Assembly (NCBI GenBank): GCA_902626385.1
Contig: CACOEZ010000002.1
Coordinates: forward strand, 124,001 to 188,000
Source of the DNA: an uncultured SAR86 cluster bacterium
GTDB taxonomy: Bacteria > Pseudomonadota > Gammaproteobacteria > Magnimaribacterales > D2472
Length of the DNA: 64,000 bases
Reading direction: 5' to 3'
The notes below the pieces were generated by a model. That model was not told the DNA's origin and ran no database searches. It saw only the letters and a list, made by a program, of their open reading frames with translations. A program made the position numbers and the translations under genes. Shown here piece by piece: positions 44,313-52,518 of this stretch (positions are counted from its first letter, which is position 1; the number at the start of each line of letters is the position of its first letter).

Positions 44313-45101
44313 ATGAAGAATATTCTAGAGATTGAAAATAATCACGAATCAATTACTCGTTTGGTAATGAATGACGAAAAAACAGGAAATTCATTATCTA
44401 ATGAGATGATATCAAGAATGAAAGAAGCCATAGAAGAAATTGTGCAAGATCGACATGCAAAGGTAGTTATTATTGCTGCAAAAGGCAACATATTTTGTGC
44501 AGGTCATAACTTAAAGGAAATGACTGAGGCGAGGAGCAGTAGAGATGAAGGAAAAAATTATTTCGAAAAATTATTCAACTCATGCTCAGAGCTTATGCAG
44601 TCTTTGGTGAATTGTCCAATACCAGTCATTGCTGAAATTAATGGAATTGCAACAGCAGCAGGATGTCAGTTAGTAGCAAGTTGCGATTTGGCTTTAGCAT
44701 CTGAATCCTCTTCTTTTGCAACTCCAGGTGTAAATTTAGGATTATTCTGTTCAACTCCAATGGTCGCTTTATCAAGAAATGTAAAGAAAAAAGATGCCAT
44801 GAAAATGCTATTAACAGGAGAAATGATTGATTCAAAAGAAGCAAAAAGAATTTCCTTAATTAACGATTATTTTTCGTCTGAAAAATTATCTGAAGAGGTA
44901 TTAATTTTAGCAAAGAAGATCGCAAGTAAGTCTTCAGAGACAGTAAAAATTGGCAAGTCTGCATTTTACAAGCAATCAGAGCTAAGCTTGTCTGAAGCTT
45001 ATAAATACACATCCGAGGTGATGGCAAAAAATGTAATGAAAGATGATGCGAAAGAAGGAATTGAATCTTTTTTAGAAAAAAGAGATCCAAATTGGAATTA
45101 A
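44313..45101 (+). CDS. Enoyl-CoA hydratase/isomerase family protein
   Basis: A 262-residue crotonase-fold enzyme. The oxyanion-hole segments are IFCAGHNLKEM near residue 67 and ATAAGCQLVASCDLALASES near 115; in the latter the usual first catalytic Glu position is not obvious, so an isomerase or other crotonase reaction is possible. The C-terminal EGIESFLEKRDPNW is the family end. The internal set of amino acids SLINDYFSSEKL marks the C-terminal trimerisation region. It is followed after 6 bp by apt. Confidence 0.85.
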   Translation: MKNILEIENNHESITRLVMNDEKTGNSLSNEMISRMKEAIEEIVQDRHAKVVIIAAKGNIFCAGHNLKEMTEARSSRDEGKNYFEKLFNSCSELMQSLVNCPIPVIAEINGIATAAGCQLVASCDLALASESSSFATPGVNLGLFCSTPMVALSRNVKKKDAMKMLLTGEMIDSKEAKRISLINDYFSSEKLSEEVLILAKKIASKSSETVKIGKSAFYKQSELSLSEAYKYTSEVMAKNVMKDDAKEGIESFLEKRDPNWN

Positions 45102-45107
45102 GACATT

Positions 45108-45653
45108 ATGGATGACAGATTAAACTTAAAGAGATTTATAAGAACCGTAAATAACTTCCCTATAGATGGAATTGTTTTTCGAGATATAACAAGCCTAATT
45201 GAAACTCCGGAGGCTTTTATAAAAACTTGCGATGAACTTACAAGAATTACGAAAGATTTTGGAGCTGACTTAGTTGCAAGTATAGAGAGCAGAGGCTTCA
45301 TTTTTGCAGGAACAATTGCTAGAGACCTTTCCTTGCCTTTTGTCCTTGCAAGAAAACCTGGCAAGCTTCCAAATAAAACATATAAAAAAAGTTTTGATTT
45401 GGAATATGGCAGCACTTCTATCGAGATACAGCAGAATACTCATGCTAAAAAAGGTCAAAAAATTGTAATTGTTGATGACTTAGTTGCAACTGGCGGCACT
45501 GCAATTGCGTGCGCTGAACTTTTTACACAAAATTTCGGTATTAAAGAATCAGATATTTTAATCCTTGCAGTGATAGACTTGCCAGATCTGGGAGGTAGCA
45601 ATTTAATAATCAATAAAGAATATAATCTTGAATGTTTAGTTTCATATGAGTAG
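45108..45653 (+). CDS. apt: Adenine phosphoribosyltransferase
   Basis: Salvages adenine to AMP with PRPP. The 181-residue protein begins with FIRTVNNFPIDGIVFRDITSLIETP, the APT-specific N-terminal pattern. It continues with ASIESRGFIFAGTIARDLSLPFVLARKPGKLP and the PRPP motif KIVIVDDLVATGGTAIA near residue 118. Length is normal. It overlaps the next gene by 8 bp. Together with the purine permease, PRTase and guaBA it completes a purine salvage set in this window. Confidence 0.95.
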   Translation: MDDRLNLKRFIRTVNNFPIDGIVFRDITSLIETPEAFIKTCDELTRITKDFGADLVASIESRGFIFAGTIARDLSLPFVLARKPGKLPNKTYKKSFDLEYGSTSIEIQQNTHAKKGQKIVIVDDLVATGGTAIACAELFTQNFGIKESDILILAVIDLPDLGGSNLIINKEYNLECLVSYE

Positions 45654-46335
45654 TAATGATAAAAGTGTAATCTTTAACTTAGAGAGCGTTCTGGTTGAAA
45701 TTGAAAAAGAAGAAAAAAAATTTCCAATTGGTAATGTATATTGCGTAGGCAGAAATTATGAAAAACACGCGATTGAAATGGGCAATGATACTAAAGAAGA
45801 GCCATTTTTCTTTTCAAAGTTTCCTCAATCAGTAACAAATAAGACAGAAATTTTTATTCCCGAAGATACAAATAATTTTCAACATGAAGTTGAATTAGTT
45901 GTTTTCATTGGCAGGAACTGTTCAAATATTGAGCCTAATCAGGCAAAAGAATATATTTTTGGTTATTCAGTTGGCATTGATTTAACTAAAAGAGATCTTC
46001 AGAAAATTGCTAAAGATAAAAGCAGGCCTTGGACCTTAAGTAAAGGATTTGAATATTCAGCCCCAATTTCCAAAATTAAAAGAAATGAAAATTTTTCTAT
46101 TAATAATGGAGAAATTAGTTTAATTAAAAATGGTGTGATATCTCAAAAAGGAAATATTTGTGAAATGACATGGTCTGTTGATGAAATTATTAGCAAACTT
46201 TCAAAAAATTTTAAACTTTTCCCAGGAGACTTAATCTTCACAGGAACTCCCTCAGGAGTTGGCAGAATTGAACAAGGTGACAGAATAGAGGCAATTATTG
46301 AAAATGTAGGAATTTTAGAACTAACATTTTTATAG
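45646..46335 (+). CDS. Fumarylacetoacetate hydrolase family protein
   Basis: A 229-residue FAH-fold protein. It contains YCVGRNYEKHAIEMGN, FFSKFPQS, HEVELVVFIGRNC (with metal-binding Glu residues), YSVGIDLTKRDLQ, WTLSKGFEYSAPIS and LIFTGTPSGVGRIEQGD. The short, single-domain type includes acylpyruvases and oxaloacetate decarboxylases as well as aromatic catabolic hydrolases. I do not assign the substrate. It is the last gene of the rightward run and converges with an SDR gene 4 bp away. Confidence 0.85.
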   Translation: MSSNDKSVIFNLESVLVEIEKEEKKFPIGNVYCVGRNYEKHAIEMGNDTKEEPFFFSKFPQSVTNKTEIFIPEDTNNFQHEVELVVFIGRNCSNIEPNQAKEYIFGYSVGIDLTKRDLQKIAKDKSRPWTLSKGFEYSAPISKIKRNENFSINNGEISLIKNGVISQKGNICEMTWSVDEIISKLSKNFKLFPGDLIFTGTPSGVGRIEQGDRIEAIIENVGILELTFL

Positions 46336-46339
46336 TTAA

Positions 46340-47092
46340 TCAATTTTTTTTTGTAAGTTTGTTCCAAATATTTGTAGCAATTTTGAATCCTAATAAAGGC
46401 TTAACAATCTTATAAACAAAACCAGGAATAATCTCTGATTTACCTTTTAAAGATGCTTTTTCAGTTTCTAAGACCACTTGTTCTGGATTAATCCACATCC
46501 ATTGAGGTACTTTTTTTATAAGGTGACTCAAGCCTGATCTTTCATGAGCGTTAGTTCTCACATATCCGGGCAAACTCACAGTTACAGAAATATTATTATT
46601 TCTTAATTCAGTCGATATAGATTTACCATATGCATAAATACCAGCTTTTATTGAGGAATAAAGTGAAGATTTGGGCATAGGGGTTGTTGCACCAATACTT
46701 GAAATAATAACAATTCTCCCAGAGCCTTTCTCAATCATTCTTGGAACAAAGCCCTCAATGAGGTCAATAACACCACCGCACATAAGATAATAATAGTAAT
46801 CTTTATCTTCCAGACTTAATTCACCTATTGCTCCATTTATGGCAATACCAGCATTTGCTACAATTAAATCAGGCACATCAATATTTTCAACAATAAATTG
46901 TATTGATTCCTTTTTACCTAAATCATATGTATGAAAATTAGCATTTTCATATGACAAATTTTCTTTAGATTTGATCGATCTTTCTTCATTTTGAGATATT
47001 AATTCTAGTTTCCAACCCTTCAATGCTAAATATTTAGCATACTGGTAGCCAATACCCGTTGAAGATCCTGTAATTAAAGCTTTATGACTCAT
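46340..47092 (-). CDS. Short-chain dehydrogenase/reductase
   Basis: A 250-residue NAD(P)-dependent SDR. The glycine motif is ALITGSSTGIGYQYAKYLA near residue 5, with NAGIAING, the catalytic Ser in IISSIGATTP, and the YSSIKAG Tyr-x3-Lys near residue 145. The start at 47092 gives the standard beginning MSHKALITG. The longer frame to 47206 adds 38 unconserved residues and overlaps nagZ. A TATAAG box (47100-47105, minus strand) is 7 nt from this start. Substrate unknown, perhaps a fatty or steroid-like ketone. Confidence 0.88.
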   Translation of the reverse strand: MSHKALITGSSTGIGYQYAKYLALKGWKLELISQNEERSIKSKENLSYENANFHTYDLGKKESIQFIVENIDVPDLIVANAGIAINGAIGELSLEDKDYYYYLMCGGVIDLIEGFVPRMIEKGSGRIVIISSIGATTPMPKSSLYSSIKAGIYAYGKSISTELRNNNISVTVSLPGYVRTNAHERSGLSHLIKKVPQWMWINPEQVVLETEKASLKGKSEIIPGFVYKIVKPLLGFKIATNIWNKLTKKN

Positions 47093-47129
47093 AAACAATC
47101 TTATAATAACCTCAATCATTTTTCTTTGA

Positions 47130-47135
47130 TATGAT
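47130..47135 (+). promoter_or_regulatory. -10-like box (TATGAT) 6 nt before nagZ
   Basis: TATGAT is followed by TTAGTT and then the ATG of nagZ, without a Shine-Dalgarno sequence. Like guaB and others in the window it suggests a leaderless transcript. The SDR gene diverges from the same 49-bp interval with its own minus-strand box (TATAAG, 47100-47105). Confidence 0.4.
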
Positions 47136-47141
47136 TTAGTT

Positions 47142-48152
47142 ATGAAAGATTTGTTTGGAAGAATAATGATTGATGTTGCCGGTACATCACTCTCACAAGA
47201 AGACAAGCATCTTATTGCAAATAAAAATATTGGCGGGATAATTTTTTTTTCTAGAAACTATGTTTCACTTGAGCAAATACGAAACCTAGTAAATGAAATT
47301 AAATCTGTCAAAGAAAATATTTTATTTGCAGTAGATCAGGAGGGTGGAAGAGTTCAAAGATTTACTGGTGAATTTTCAAAATTACCTTCCTTGCAAGATA
47401 TATATAAATATTCAAAAAAAAATAATGATTCTGATTTTTGTAAAGAAATTGCATGGCTGACATCATCTGAATTAATCGCTGCCGGTATTGATATAAATTT
47501 TGCACCTGTTGTTGATCTAAATGAGAGCAGCTCATTGATAATTGGCGATAGATCATTTTCTTCAAACAGTCATGATGTGATTAAATTTGCAGAAGATTAT
47601 ATTGAAGGAATGCATCAGGCCGGCATGAAAGCAACCGCAAAGCATTTTCCGGGACATGGAGGAGTGGTTGAGGACAGTCATATAGTATTACCTGAGGACA
47701 AAAGATCTTTAGATGAGCTTATGTTGTCAGATATTCAGCCGTATTTAAAATTATCTGAAAAAATAGATGCTGTAATGTGTGCTCATGTTCTATTTTCATC
47801 TATTGATAAAAATATACCAAGTTATTCAAATTTTTGGCTAAATGAATTTCTTAGAGAGCAATTAAAATATAAAGGTATAGTTTTTAGTGATGATTTATCA
47901 ATGGTTGGAGCTGGAGATCATGAATGCAAATACAGAGCTCAAAAATCTATTGAAGCTGGTTGTGACATGATACTGATATGTAACAGCAGACAGGATGTAA
48001 TTGATACGGTTAAACATTTTGATGAGTTAGGCGTTGATCCTGTCAAAAAAATTTCTAATATGAAAATAAATAATCAGATTAATTGGGATAAGTTGATTGA
48101 ATCTGAAAAAGTGATAAAAATAAAAAATAAACTTAAACAGATATGGAGATAA
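47142..48152 (+). CDS. nagZ: Beta-N-acetylhexosaminidase
   Basis: Cytosolic glycoside hydrolase family 3 enzyme that removes GlcNAc from anhydro-muropeptides in peptidoglycan recycling. The 336-residue protein shows FGRIMIDVAGTSLSQED, GIIFFSRNY, FAVDQEGGRVQRF near residue 65, KHFPGHGGVVEDSHIVLPED (with the NagZ His-Asp loop) near 167, and the nucleophile region VFSDDLSMVGAG. Length is normal. It starts directly after a -10-like box. Confidence 0.94.
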   Translation: MKDLFGRIMIDVAGTSLSQEDKHLIANKNIGGIIFFSRNYVSLEQIRNLVNEIKSVKENILFAVDQEGGRVQRFTGEFSKLPSLQDIYKYSKKNNDSDFCKEIAWLTSSELIAAGIDINFAPVVDLNESSSLIIGDRSFSSNSHDVIKFAEDYIEGMHQAGMKATAKHFPGHGGVVEDSHIVLPEDKRSLDELMLSDIQPYLKLSEKIDAVMCAHVLFSSIDKNIPSYSNFWLNEFLREQLKYKGIVFSDDLSMVGAGDHECKYRAQKSIEAGCDMILICNSRQDVIDTVKHFDELGVDPVKKISNMKINNQINWDKLIESEKVIKIKNKLKQIWR

Positions 48153-48153
48153 T

Positions 48154-48675
48154 ATGAGAAGAATCGTTACCGGGCATAATGAGAAAGGAAAATCAATAAT
48201 CACACTTGATGGACCGCCAGCAAGATCAATTGGAGAGGATGTTGGAGGCCTTTTTGAATTATGGAATACAGATGGAGAAGAAGTAATTTCTACTGATAAT
48301 CTAGATCGTGCAGATCAAGAAATAATCCTATCTCCACCTAGTGGAGGTACAAAGTTTAGATACTTCCAAATAAATCCTATACCAGAAGGAATACCTGAGG
48401 ATGTAATGCAAGATATGGCAGCCGAAGCTTTTGAAAAAATTGGTGCCGCTCATCACAGGATTGATACATCAAAGCATCCTGCAATGCACAAAACCGAAAC
48501 AATTGATTATATTATTTTGTTGAAAGGCGATGTCACACTAATTTTGGATGAGGAGGAGATAGATCTCGAGCCATTCGATGTTGTGGTGCAAAGAGGTACA
48601 AATCATGCATGGGTAAATAATGGAACGGAACCGGCACTCCTGATAGCAGTTTTAGTTGATAGTAAGATTATTTGA
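48154..48675 (+). CDS. Cupin-domain protein
   Basis: A 173-residue protein whose C-terminal half is a single cupin fold. The metal-site motifs are HRIDTSKHPAMHKTETIDYII and GDVTLILDEEEIDLEPFDVV with QRGTNHAWVNNG. The N-terminal 90 residues (TGHNEKGKSIITLDGPPAR, FELWNTDGEE) are common to cupins related to gentisate or hydroxyquinol-type proteins, but the reaction is not known. It starts one base after nagZ and converges with a FATP-like synthetase 2 bp away. Confidence 0.82.
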   Translation: MRRIVTGHNEKGKSIITLDGPPARSIGEDVGGLFELWNTDGEEVISTDNLDRADQEIILSPPSGGTKFRYFQINPIPEGIPEDVMQDMAAEAFEKIGAAHHRIDTSKHPAMHKTETIDYIILLKGDVTLILDEEEIDLEPFDVVVQRGTNHAWVNNGTEPALLIAVLVDSKII

Positions 48676-48677
48676 AA

Positions 48678-50486
48678 TTAGAAACCAGCTGAGCCATTCA
48701 TTATGACTTCATAAAAATCCTTATCTAGAGGGACATAGCTATTTTCACCTGGCTTTTTAACAAATATATTGTCATCACTTACTTTATCTAGATGATAGGC
48801 CTCTTCCCTTAAGTCATTTTTTTTCAATTTAAATGTTCCAGTAGTTTCAAGCTCCTCAATGATTCTTATAAATACTGGCTGTGCATAACTTGGGAGTTTA
48901 TTTGAAACAAATTCAGAAAATTCGTTCCACTTAAAATCATTTATTGCACAATTAAATGCAACCATACCGGCTCTACCTTCGCTTTGTGGAACCTTCACTC
49001 CAAAAACATTTGCCATATTTACTTGATCAAATGTGTTGAGGATTTCTGCAACCTCATTAGTTGAAACATTTTCAGATTTCCATCTAAAAGTATCTCCGAC
49101 TCTATCTACAAATTGATAATGTTTTCTTCCAAGAGAAAATCCAACATCCATCGTTTTTATTAGATCGCCAGTATTAAACCATCTATCACCATCCTCAAAA
49201 ACATTAGATATAACTTTTTCTTCACTAGCTTTTTTATCCGTATAGCCGTTATAAACTGCATTTGGACCAATTTTCACTAATGCTAAACCGGGTTGATGTT
49301 CTTTAACTTCTATATATTTTCCATTTTCATCAGTCTTTAATTTATCTTCGGCAACATCGTATTCAAGTAGAGTGAGATCTACATTTGTCATACCAATTGT
49401 CTGATCTTTATTTAATAAGTTCATGAACATTCCATTTCCTTCACTTGCGCCGTAAATTTCACAGATCCTATCAACACCAAATCTGTTTCTGAAACAATCC
49501 CAAAGATCAGGCCTAAGCCCGTTACCGACCATCTTTGAAATAGGGTTATTTTTTTCCTCTTCACATGGCTCCTGAAAGCTTAAATATCTGCAAAGTTCTC
49601 CTACATACACAAACGCAGTAGTATTAAATTTTTGAGCTTCTTTCCAAAATGATGATGCTGAAAATTTACGTCTTATAAAAGTTGAAGCTCCTACATGAAC
49701 ACAGGCACATAATCCAAGCATGAGCCCTGTAGAATGATACAAAGGCAAACAGTTATACATACAATCATTTTCATTCATTCTGTATCCGCCTCTTGTGATA
49801 TTTGTCGAAGCAGCAACAATTTTAGTATTTGGAAATAAGGCTGCTTTGGGAACACCAGTTGTTCCAGAGGTAAATATATAAAATGCAGTGTCTTTGGCTG
49901 TTACATTCTCAATTTCTTTAGGCGTATCAGTTTCAGATTTATTTAATAAGTTATTGAGATCAGATGCCCATTCTGGACATGAGTAGCTTTTACCATCTGC
50001 AACCCAATATAAATTAGTTTTATCTTTAACATTGATTTCCTCTAGAACATCCTCAATTGAGGAGGCAAGCTCTGCACCAACAATGCATTTTTTTGAATCT
50101 GAAGCATTTATACAATGAATTAATGGGGTTCCAGTAAGACTAGTATTAATTAGAACACCAATAGCACCAATCTTATTTAAAGCCAAAATAGATATTACAA
50201 ATTCTGGCCTATTTTCCATAAGCAGTACAACTCTATCACTATGCACAATACCTTCTTTTACAAGTTTATTTGCAAGAATATTTGCGGCTTCATTAGTTTG
50301 AGAATATGTCCAAGTTTGATCTTCAAAGTAGATAAAATCTTTTTCCCCAAACTTATCAACACTTTCTTGAAAAGTGTGTGCAAGTGAAGCACTATCATCT
50401 GGCTCAGGCCATTTATATGTTAAAAGTGGAACAATAAATCGAAGTTCGCCGATAACTCTGAAAAATTCAAGAATATTTTTAATCAT
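48678..50486 (-). CDS. Long-chain acyl-CoA synthetase (FATP/FadD6-like)
   Basis: A 602-residue AMP-forming synthetase. The ATP/AMP motif IFTSGTTGVPKAALFPN lies near residue 211, followed by YNCLPLYHSTGLML and EIYGASEGNGMF. YNGYTDKKASEEK and DGDRWFNTGDLIKTMDVGF precede the C-terminal domain, which has a catalytic-Lys region (TGTFKLKKNDLREE). The very-long-chain/FATP branch is suggested by the start (PLLTYKWPEPDDSASL) and the GDTFRWKSENVSTNEV segment. It activates fatty or bile-acid-like carboxylates to CoA thioesters. It is divergent from a reductase gene, with TATAAT at 50517-50522 in the gap. Confidence 0.9.
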   Translation of the reverse strand: MIKNILEFFRVIGELRFIVPLLTYKWPEPDDSASLAHTFQESVDKFGEKDFIYFEDQTWTYSQTNEAANILANKLVKEGIVHSDRVVLLMENRPEFVISILALNKIGAIGVLINTSLTGTPLIHCINASDSKKCIVGAELASSIEDVLEEINVKDKTNLYWVADGKSYSCPEWASDLNNLLNKSETDTPKEIENVTAKDTAFYIFTSGTTGVPKAALFPNTKIVAASTNITRGGYRMNENDCMYNCLPLYHSTGLMLGLCACVHVGASTFIRRKFSASSFWKEAQKFNTTAFVYVGELCRYLSFQEPCEEEKNNPISKMVGNGLRPDLWDCFRNRFGVDRICEIYGASEGNGMFMNLLNKDQTIGMTNVDLTLLEYDVAEDKLKTDENGKYIEVKEHQPGLALVKIGPNAVYNGYTDKKASEEKVISNVFEDGDRWFNTGDLIKTMDVGFSLGRKHYQFVDRVGDTFRWKSENVSTNEVAEILNTFDQVNMANVFGVKVPQSEGRAGMVAFNCAINDFKWNEFSEFVSNKLPSYAQPVFIRIIEELETTGTFKLKKNDLREEAYHLDKVSDDNIFVKKPGENSYVPLDKDFYEVIMNGSAGF

Positions 50487-50516
50487 TTATTAAACTATTG
50501 TTTATTTACTTTATAT

Positions 50517-50522
50517 TATAAT
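50517..50522 (+). promoter_or_regulatory. -10 box in the divergent FATP/reductase gap
   Basis: TATAAT on the plus strand 33 nt before the reductase ATG at 50556. No optimal -35. The gap of 69 bp must serve both genes. Confidence 0.4.
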
Positions 50523-50555
50523 CTGCAGACACTTTAATATATAGGATTAATCGCA

Positions 50556-51725
50556 ATGAATGATTTAAAAAATTTTGACTTTGTAATTTTTGGAGCTACT
50601 GGATTTACAGGTAAATTAGTAGTTGAGTATGCTTTAGAAAACTATTCTGATAGAGAAATAAGTTGGGCAATTGCTGGAAGAAACACTGAGAAACTTCAAG
50701 ATCTTAAAAATAAAATGAATCTCCCTGAAGAAATTCAGATTTTCAAAGTGGATGGCGATGATCAGGATTCAATAGATAATATGATCAACCAGACTAAATG
50801 TGTTCTGACCACAGTAGGACCATACCAATTATACGGAGAGAAATTGATAAGAAGTTGTATTAGATCTGGCACGGATTATGTTGACTTATGTGGTGAGCCT
50901 GGCTTTATGCATAAGATAATAAACGAATGTTCTGATGAAGCCAAAAACTCTGGTTCAAGGGTGGTATTCTCATGCGGATTTGACAGCATTCCTTTTGATT
51001 TGGGAGTTCTTTTTGTTCAAGAAGAGGCAATGAAACAAACAAATAAATATGCTACTTCAGTAAGAGGCAGGGTAAGAGTAATGGAAGGTGAATTCTCAGG
51101 AGGCACTGCGGCATCTATGAAAGCAACAATGTCGTCACTCAAAACAAATCCAGACTTGATAAATGTCCTTATAAATCCCCATGGATTATGTGAAGGATTT
51201 CAAGGCGCTCAGCAAGAAGATGATACAAAACCTAAATATGATGAAGAATTAGAAACTTGGGTCGCTCCTTTTTTTATGGCGCCGATAAATACAAAAAATA
51301 TCCATAGAACTAACAAATTAATGAATCATCCTTATGGCGAAGATTTTCTATATAACGAGATGTGGATATCTGGGCCTGGTGAAGAAGGAAAAGCAGTTGC
51401 TGAAATGATAGGAAGCACCAATCCAATTGCAGGTGATGATGTTCCTAAACCAGGAGAGGGACCGTCCAGAGAGAAAAGAGAAAACGGAAGTTACGAAATA
51501 CTTTTTTGTGCTGATGTTGATGATGATGTTTTTAAAATATCTGTTTCTGGAGATATGGATCCTGGATATGGATCAACTTCAAAAATGATCGCTGAAAGTG
51601 CAATTTGTCTTGTTAAAGATATGGTTGATCTTGAAGGTGGGATATATACTCCTGCAGCTTCTATGGGGAAGAAATTAATAAAAAGACTTGAGGATAACGC
51701 TGGTTTAACTTTTAAAGTTGAGTAG
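50556..51725 (+). CDS. Saccharopine-dehydrogenase-like / trans-acting enoyl reductase family protein
   Basis: A 389-residue protein with an NAD(P)-binding Rossmann N-terminus (FVIFGATGFTGKLVVEYALE), TVGPYQLYGEKLIRSC and GTDYVDLCGEPGFMHKII, the usual pattern of the saccharopine-dehydrogenase NADP-binding family. FSCGFDSIPFDLGV follows. Members include mycobacterial trans-acting enoyl reductases and lipid-modifying enzymes; true lysine-pathway saccharopine dehydrogenase is unlikely. A divergent fatty acyl-CoA synthetase suggests lipid metabolism. The 3' end abuts the convergent nucleotidyltransferase gene with no gap. Confidence 0.82.
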   Translation: MNDLKNFDFVIFGATGFTGKLVVEYALENYSDREISWAIAGRNTEKLQDLKNKMNLPEEIQIFKVDGDDQDSIDNMINQTKCVLTTVGPYQLYGEKLIRSCIRSGTDYVDLCGEPGFMHKIINECSDEAKNSGSRVVFSCGFDSIPFDLGVLFVQEEAMKQTNKYATSVRGRVRVMEGEFSGGTAASMKATMSSLKTNPDLINVLINPHGLCEGFQGAQQEDDTKPKYDEELETWVAPFFMAPINTKNIHRTNKLMNHPYGEDFLYNEMWISGPGEEGKAVAEMIGSTNPIAGDDVPKPGEGPSREKRENGSYEILFCADVDDDVFKISVSGDMDPGYGSTSKMIAESAICLVKDMVDLEGGIYTPAASMGKKLIKRLEDNAGLTFKVE

Positions 51726-52115
51726 TTAAAGATCACCCTTTTTTCTGAGCTCAGCTCTAATTTTTGTAGCGCTTATTTTAGAAATTTCCTCTTCAAATAC
51801 TTCTTCCTCAATTTTATAACCTACGCCTCTACCATAAGTAATATTAGTAATGTTTGGTACTAACATAATTTCATAATCAAATCCTCTTTTATAGCCATCT
51901 TCTAAAAGATTTTCTTCAATACTTTTACAAACAGTATCCCAGCAAAAAGGATTATCGTCTTGTCCATCTCCACCAGAAACACCTTCGACATCTCTTACTT
52001 GAATAATAACTTGACCCGTCTTCTCAATACATCTTTTGAATAGCTCTTGATGACCTCTGTGCCATGGTTGCCACCTACCTAACATCTGGACAGTAGGCTT
52101 TTTCCAATCAAACAC
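51726..52115 (-). CDS. HxGH-type nucleotidyltransferase (small)
   Basis: A 129-residue nucleotidyltransferase domain. The N-terminal QMLGRWQPWHRGHQELFKRC contains the HxGH motif (HRGH), and the C-terminal ISATKIRAELR is the ISxTxxR-type motif. These place it in the cytidylyl/adenylyl transferase superfamily, near NadM or ATP-sulfurylase-like enzymes. Substrate is unknown. It overlaps the upstream kinase gene by 8 bp and is the third gene of a methyltransferase-kinase-nucleotidyltransferase unit. Confidence 0.82.
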   Translation of the reverse strand: MFDWKKPTVQMLGRWQPWHRGHQELFKRCIEKTGQVIIQVRDVEGVSGGDGQDDNPFCWDTVCKSIEENLLEDGYKRGFDYEIMLVPNITNITYGRGVGYKIEEEVFEEEISKISATKIRAELRKKGDL

Positions 52116-52518
52116 GTTTTAAAATCTCCTCAGCAATAACTTTGTGATTTTCATTATTTTTTTCTTTAATTCTAAAGTCTACCTCACTTGGTTCTTCAAA
52201 CATTTTATTCGTATCTTCATATCTGCCTGACTTGATAGTATTCATCCAAACTGTAATATCGGGATCAAAATTTTTCTGAGTTTCCTTGGTTGGGCAAACA
52301 AAATCACATATTACCAATCGACCATGTCTTTTCTCAAAATCTGCTAAATTCTTCATTCTTAAACTTTGTCTTATTCTTCCTTCTGGAGAGAAATCCCAAT
52401 CATTTGCCATCTCTCTAACAATGTCAGCGTTATACCACGCTGCTTTAAGCAATGGCTGTAATTTTTTTGCTAGATAGGTTTTACCACTTCCAGGTAAGCC
52501 CATAATTAATATTTTCAT
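52108..52518 (-). CDS. Small P-loop kinase, adenylylsulfate-kinase-like
   Basis: A 136-residue P-loop protein: Walker A in IMGLPGSGKTYLAKKL at the N-terminus, a YNADIVREMANDWDFSPEGR segment reminiscent of CysC (APS kinase), and VICDFVCPTKETQKNF near residue 72. It is shorter than the ~200-residue standard APS kinase, so sulfate activation should not be assumed. Its target is probably a small molecule made by neighbours. It shares one base with the methyltransferase stop and 8 bp with the nucleotidyltransferase, which implies translational coupling of all three. Confidence 0.75.
   Translation of the reverse strand: MKILIMGLPGSGKTYLAKKLQPLLKAAWYNADIVREMANDWDFSPEGRIRQSLRMKNLADFEKRHGRLVICDFVCPTKETQKNFDPDITVWMNTIKSGRYEDTNKMFEEPSEVDFRIKEKNNENHKVIAEEILKRV

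Noticed and set aside
47093-47206. Longer N-terminus for the SDR protein
   Set aside because: The extra 38 residues are unconserved, precede the normal MSHKALITG start and would overlap nagZ on the other strand.
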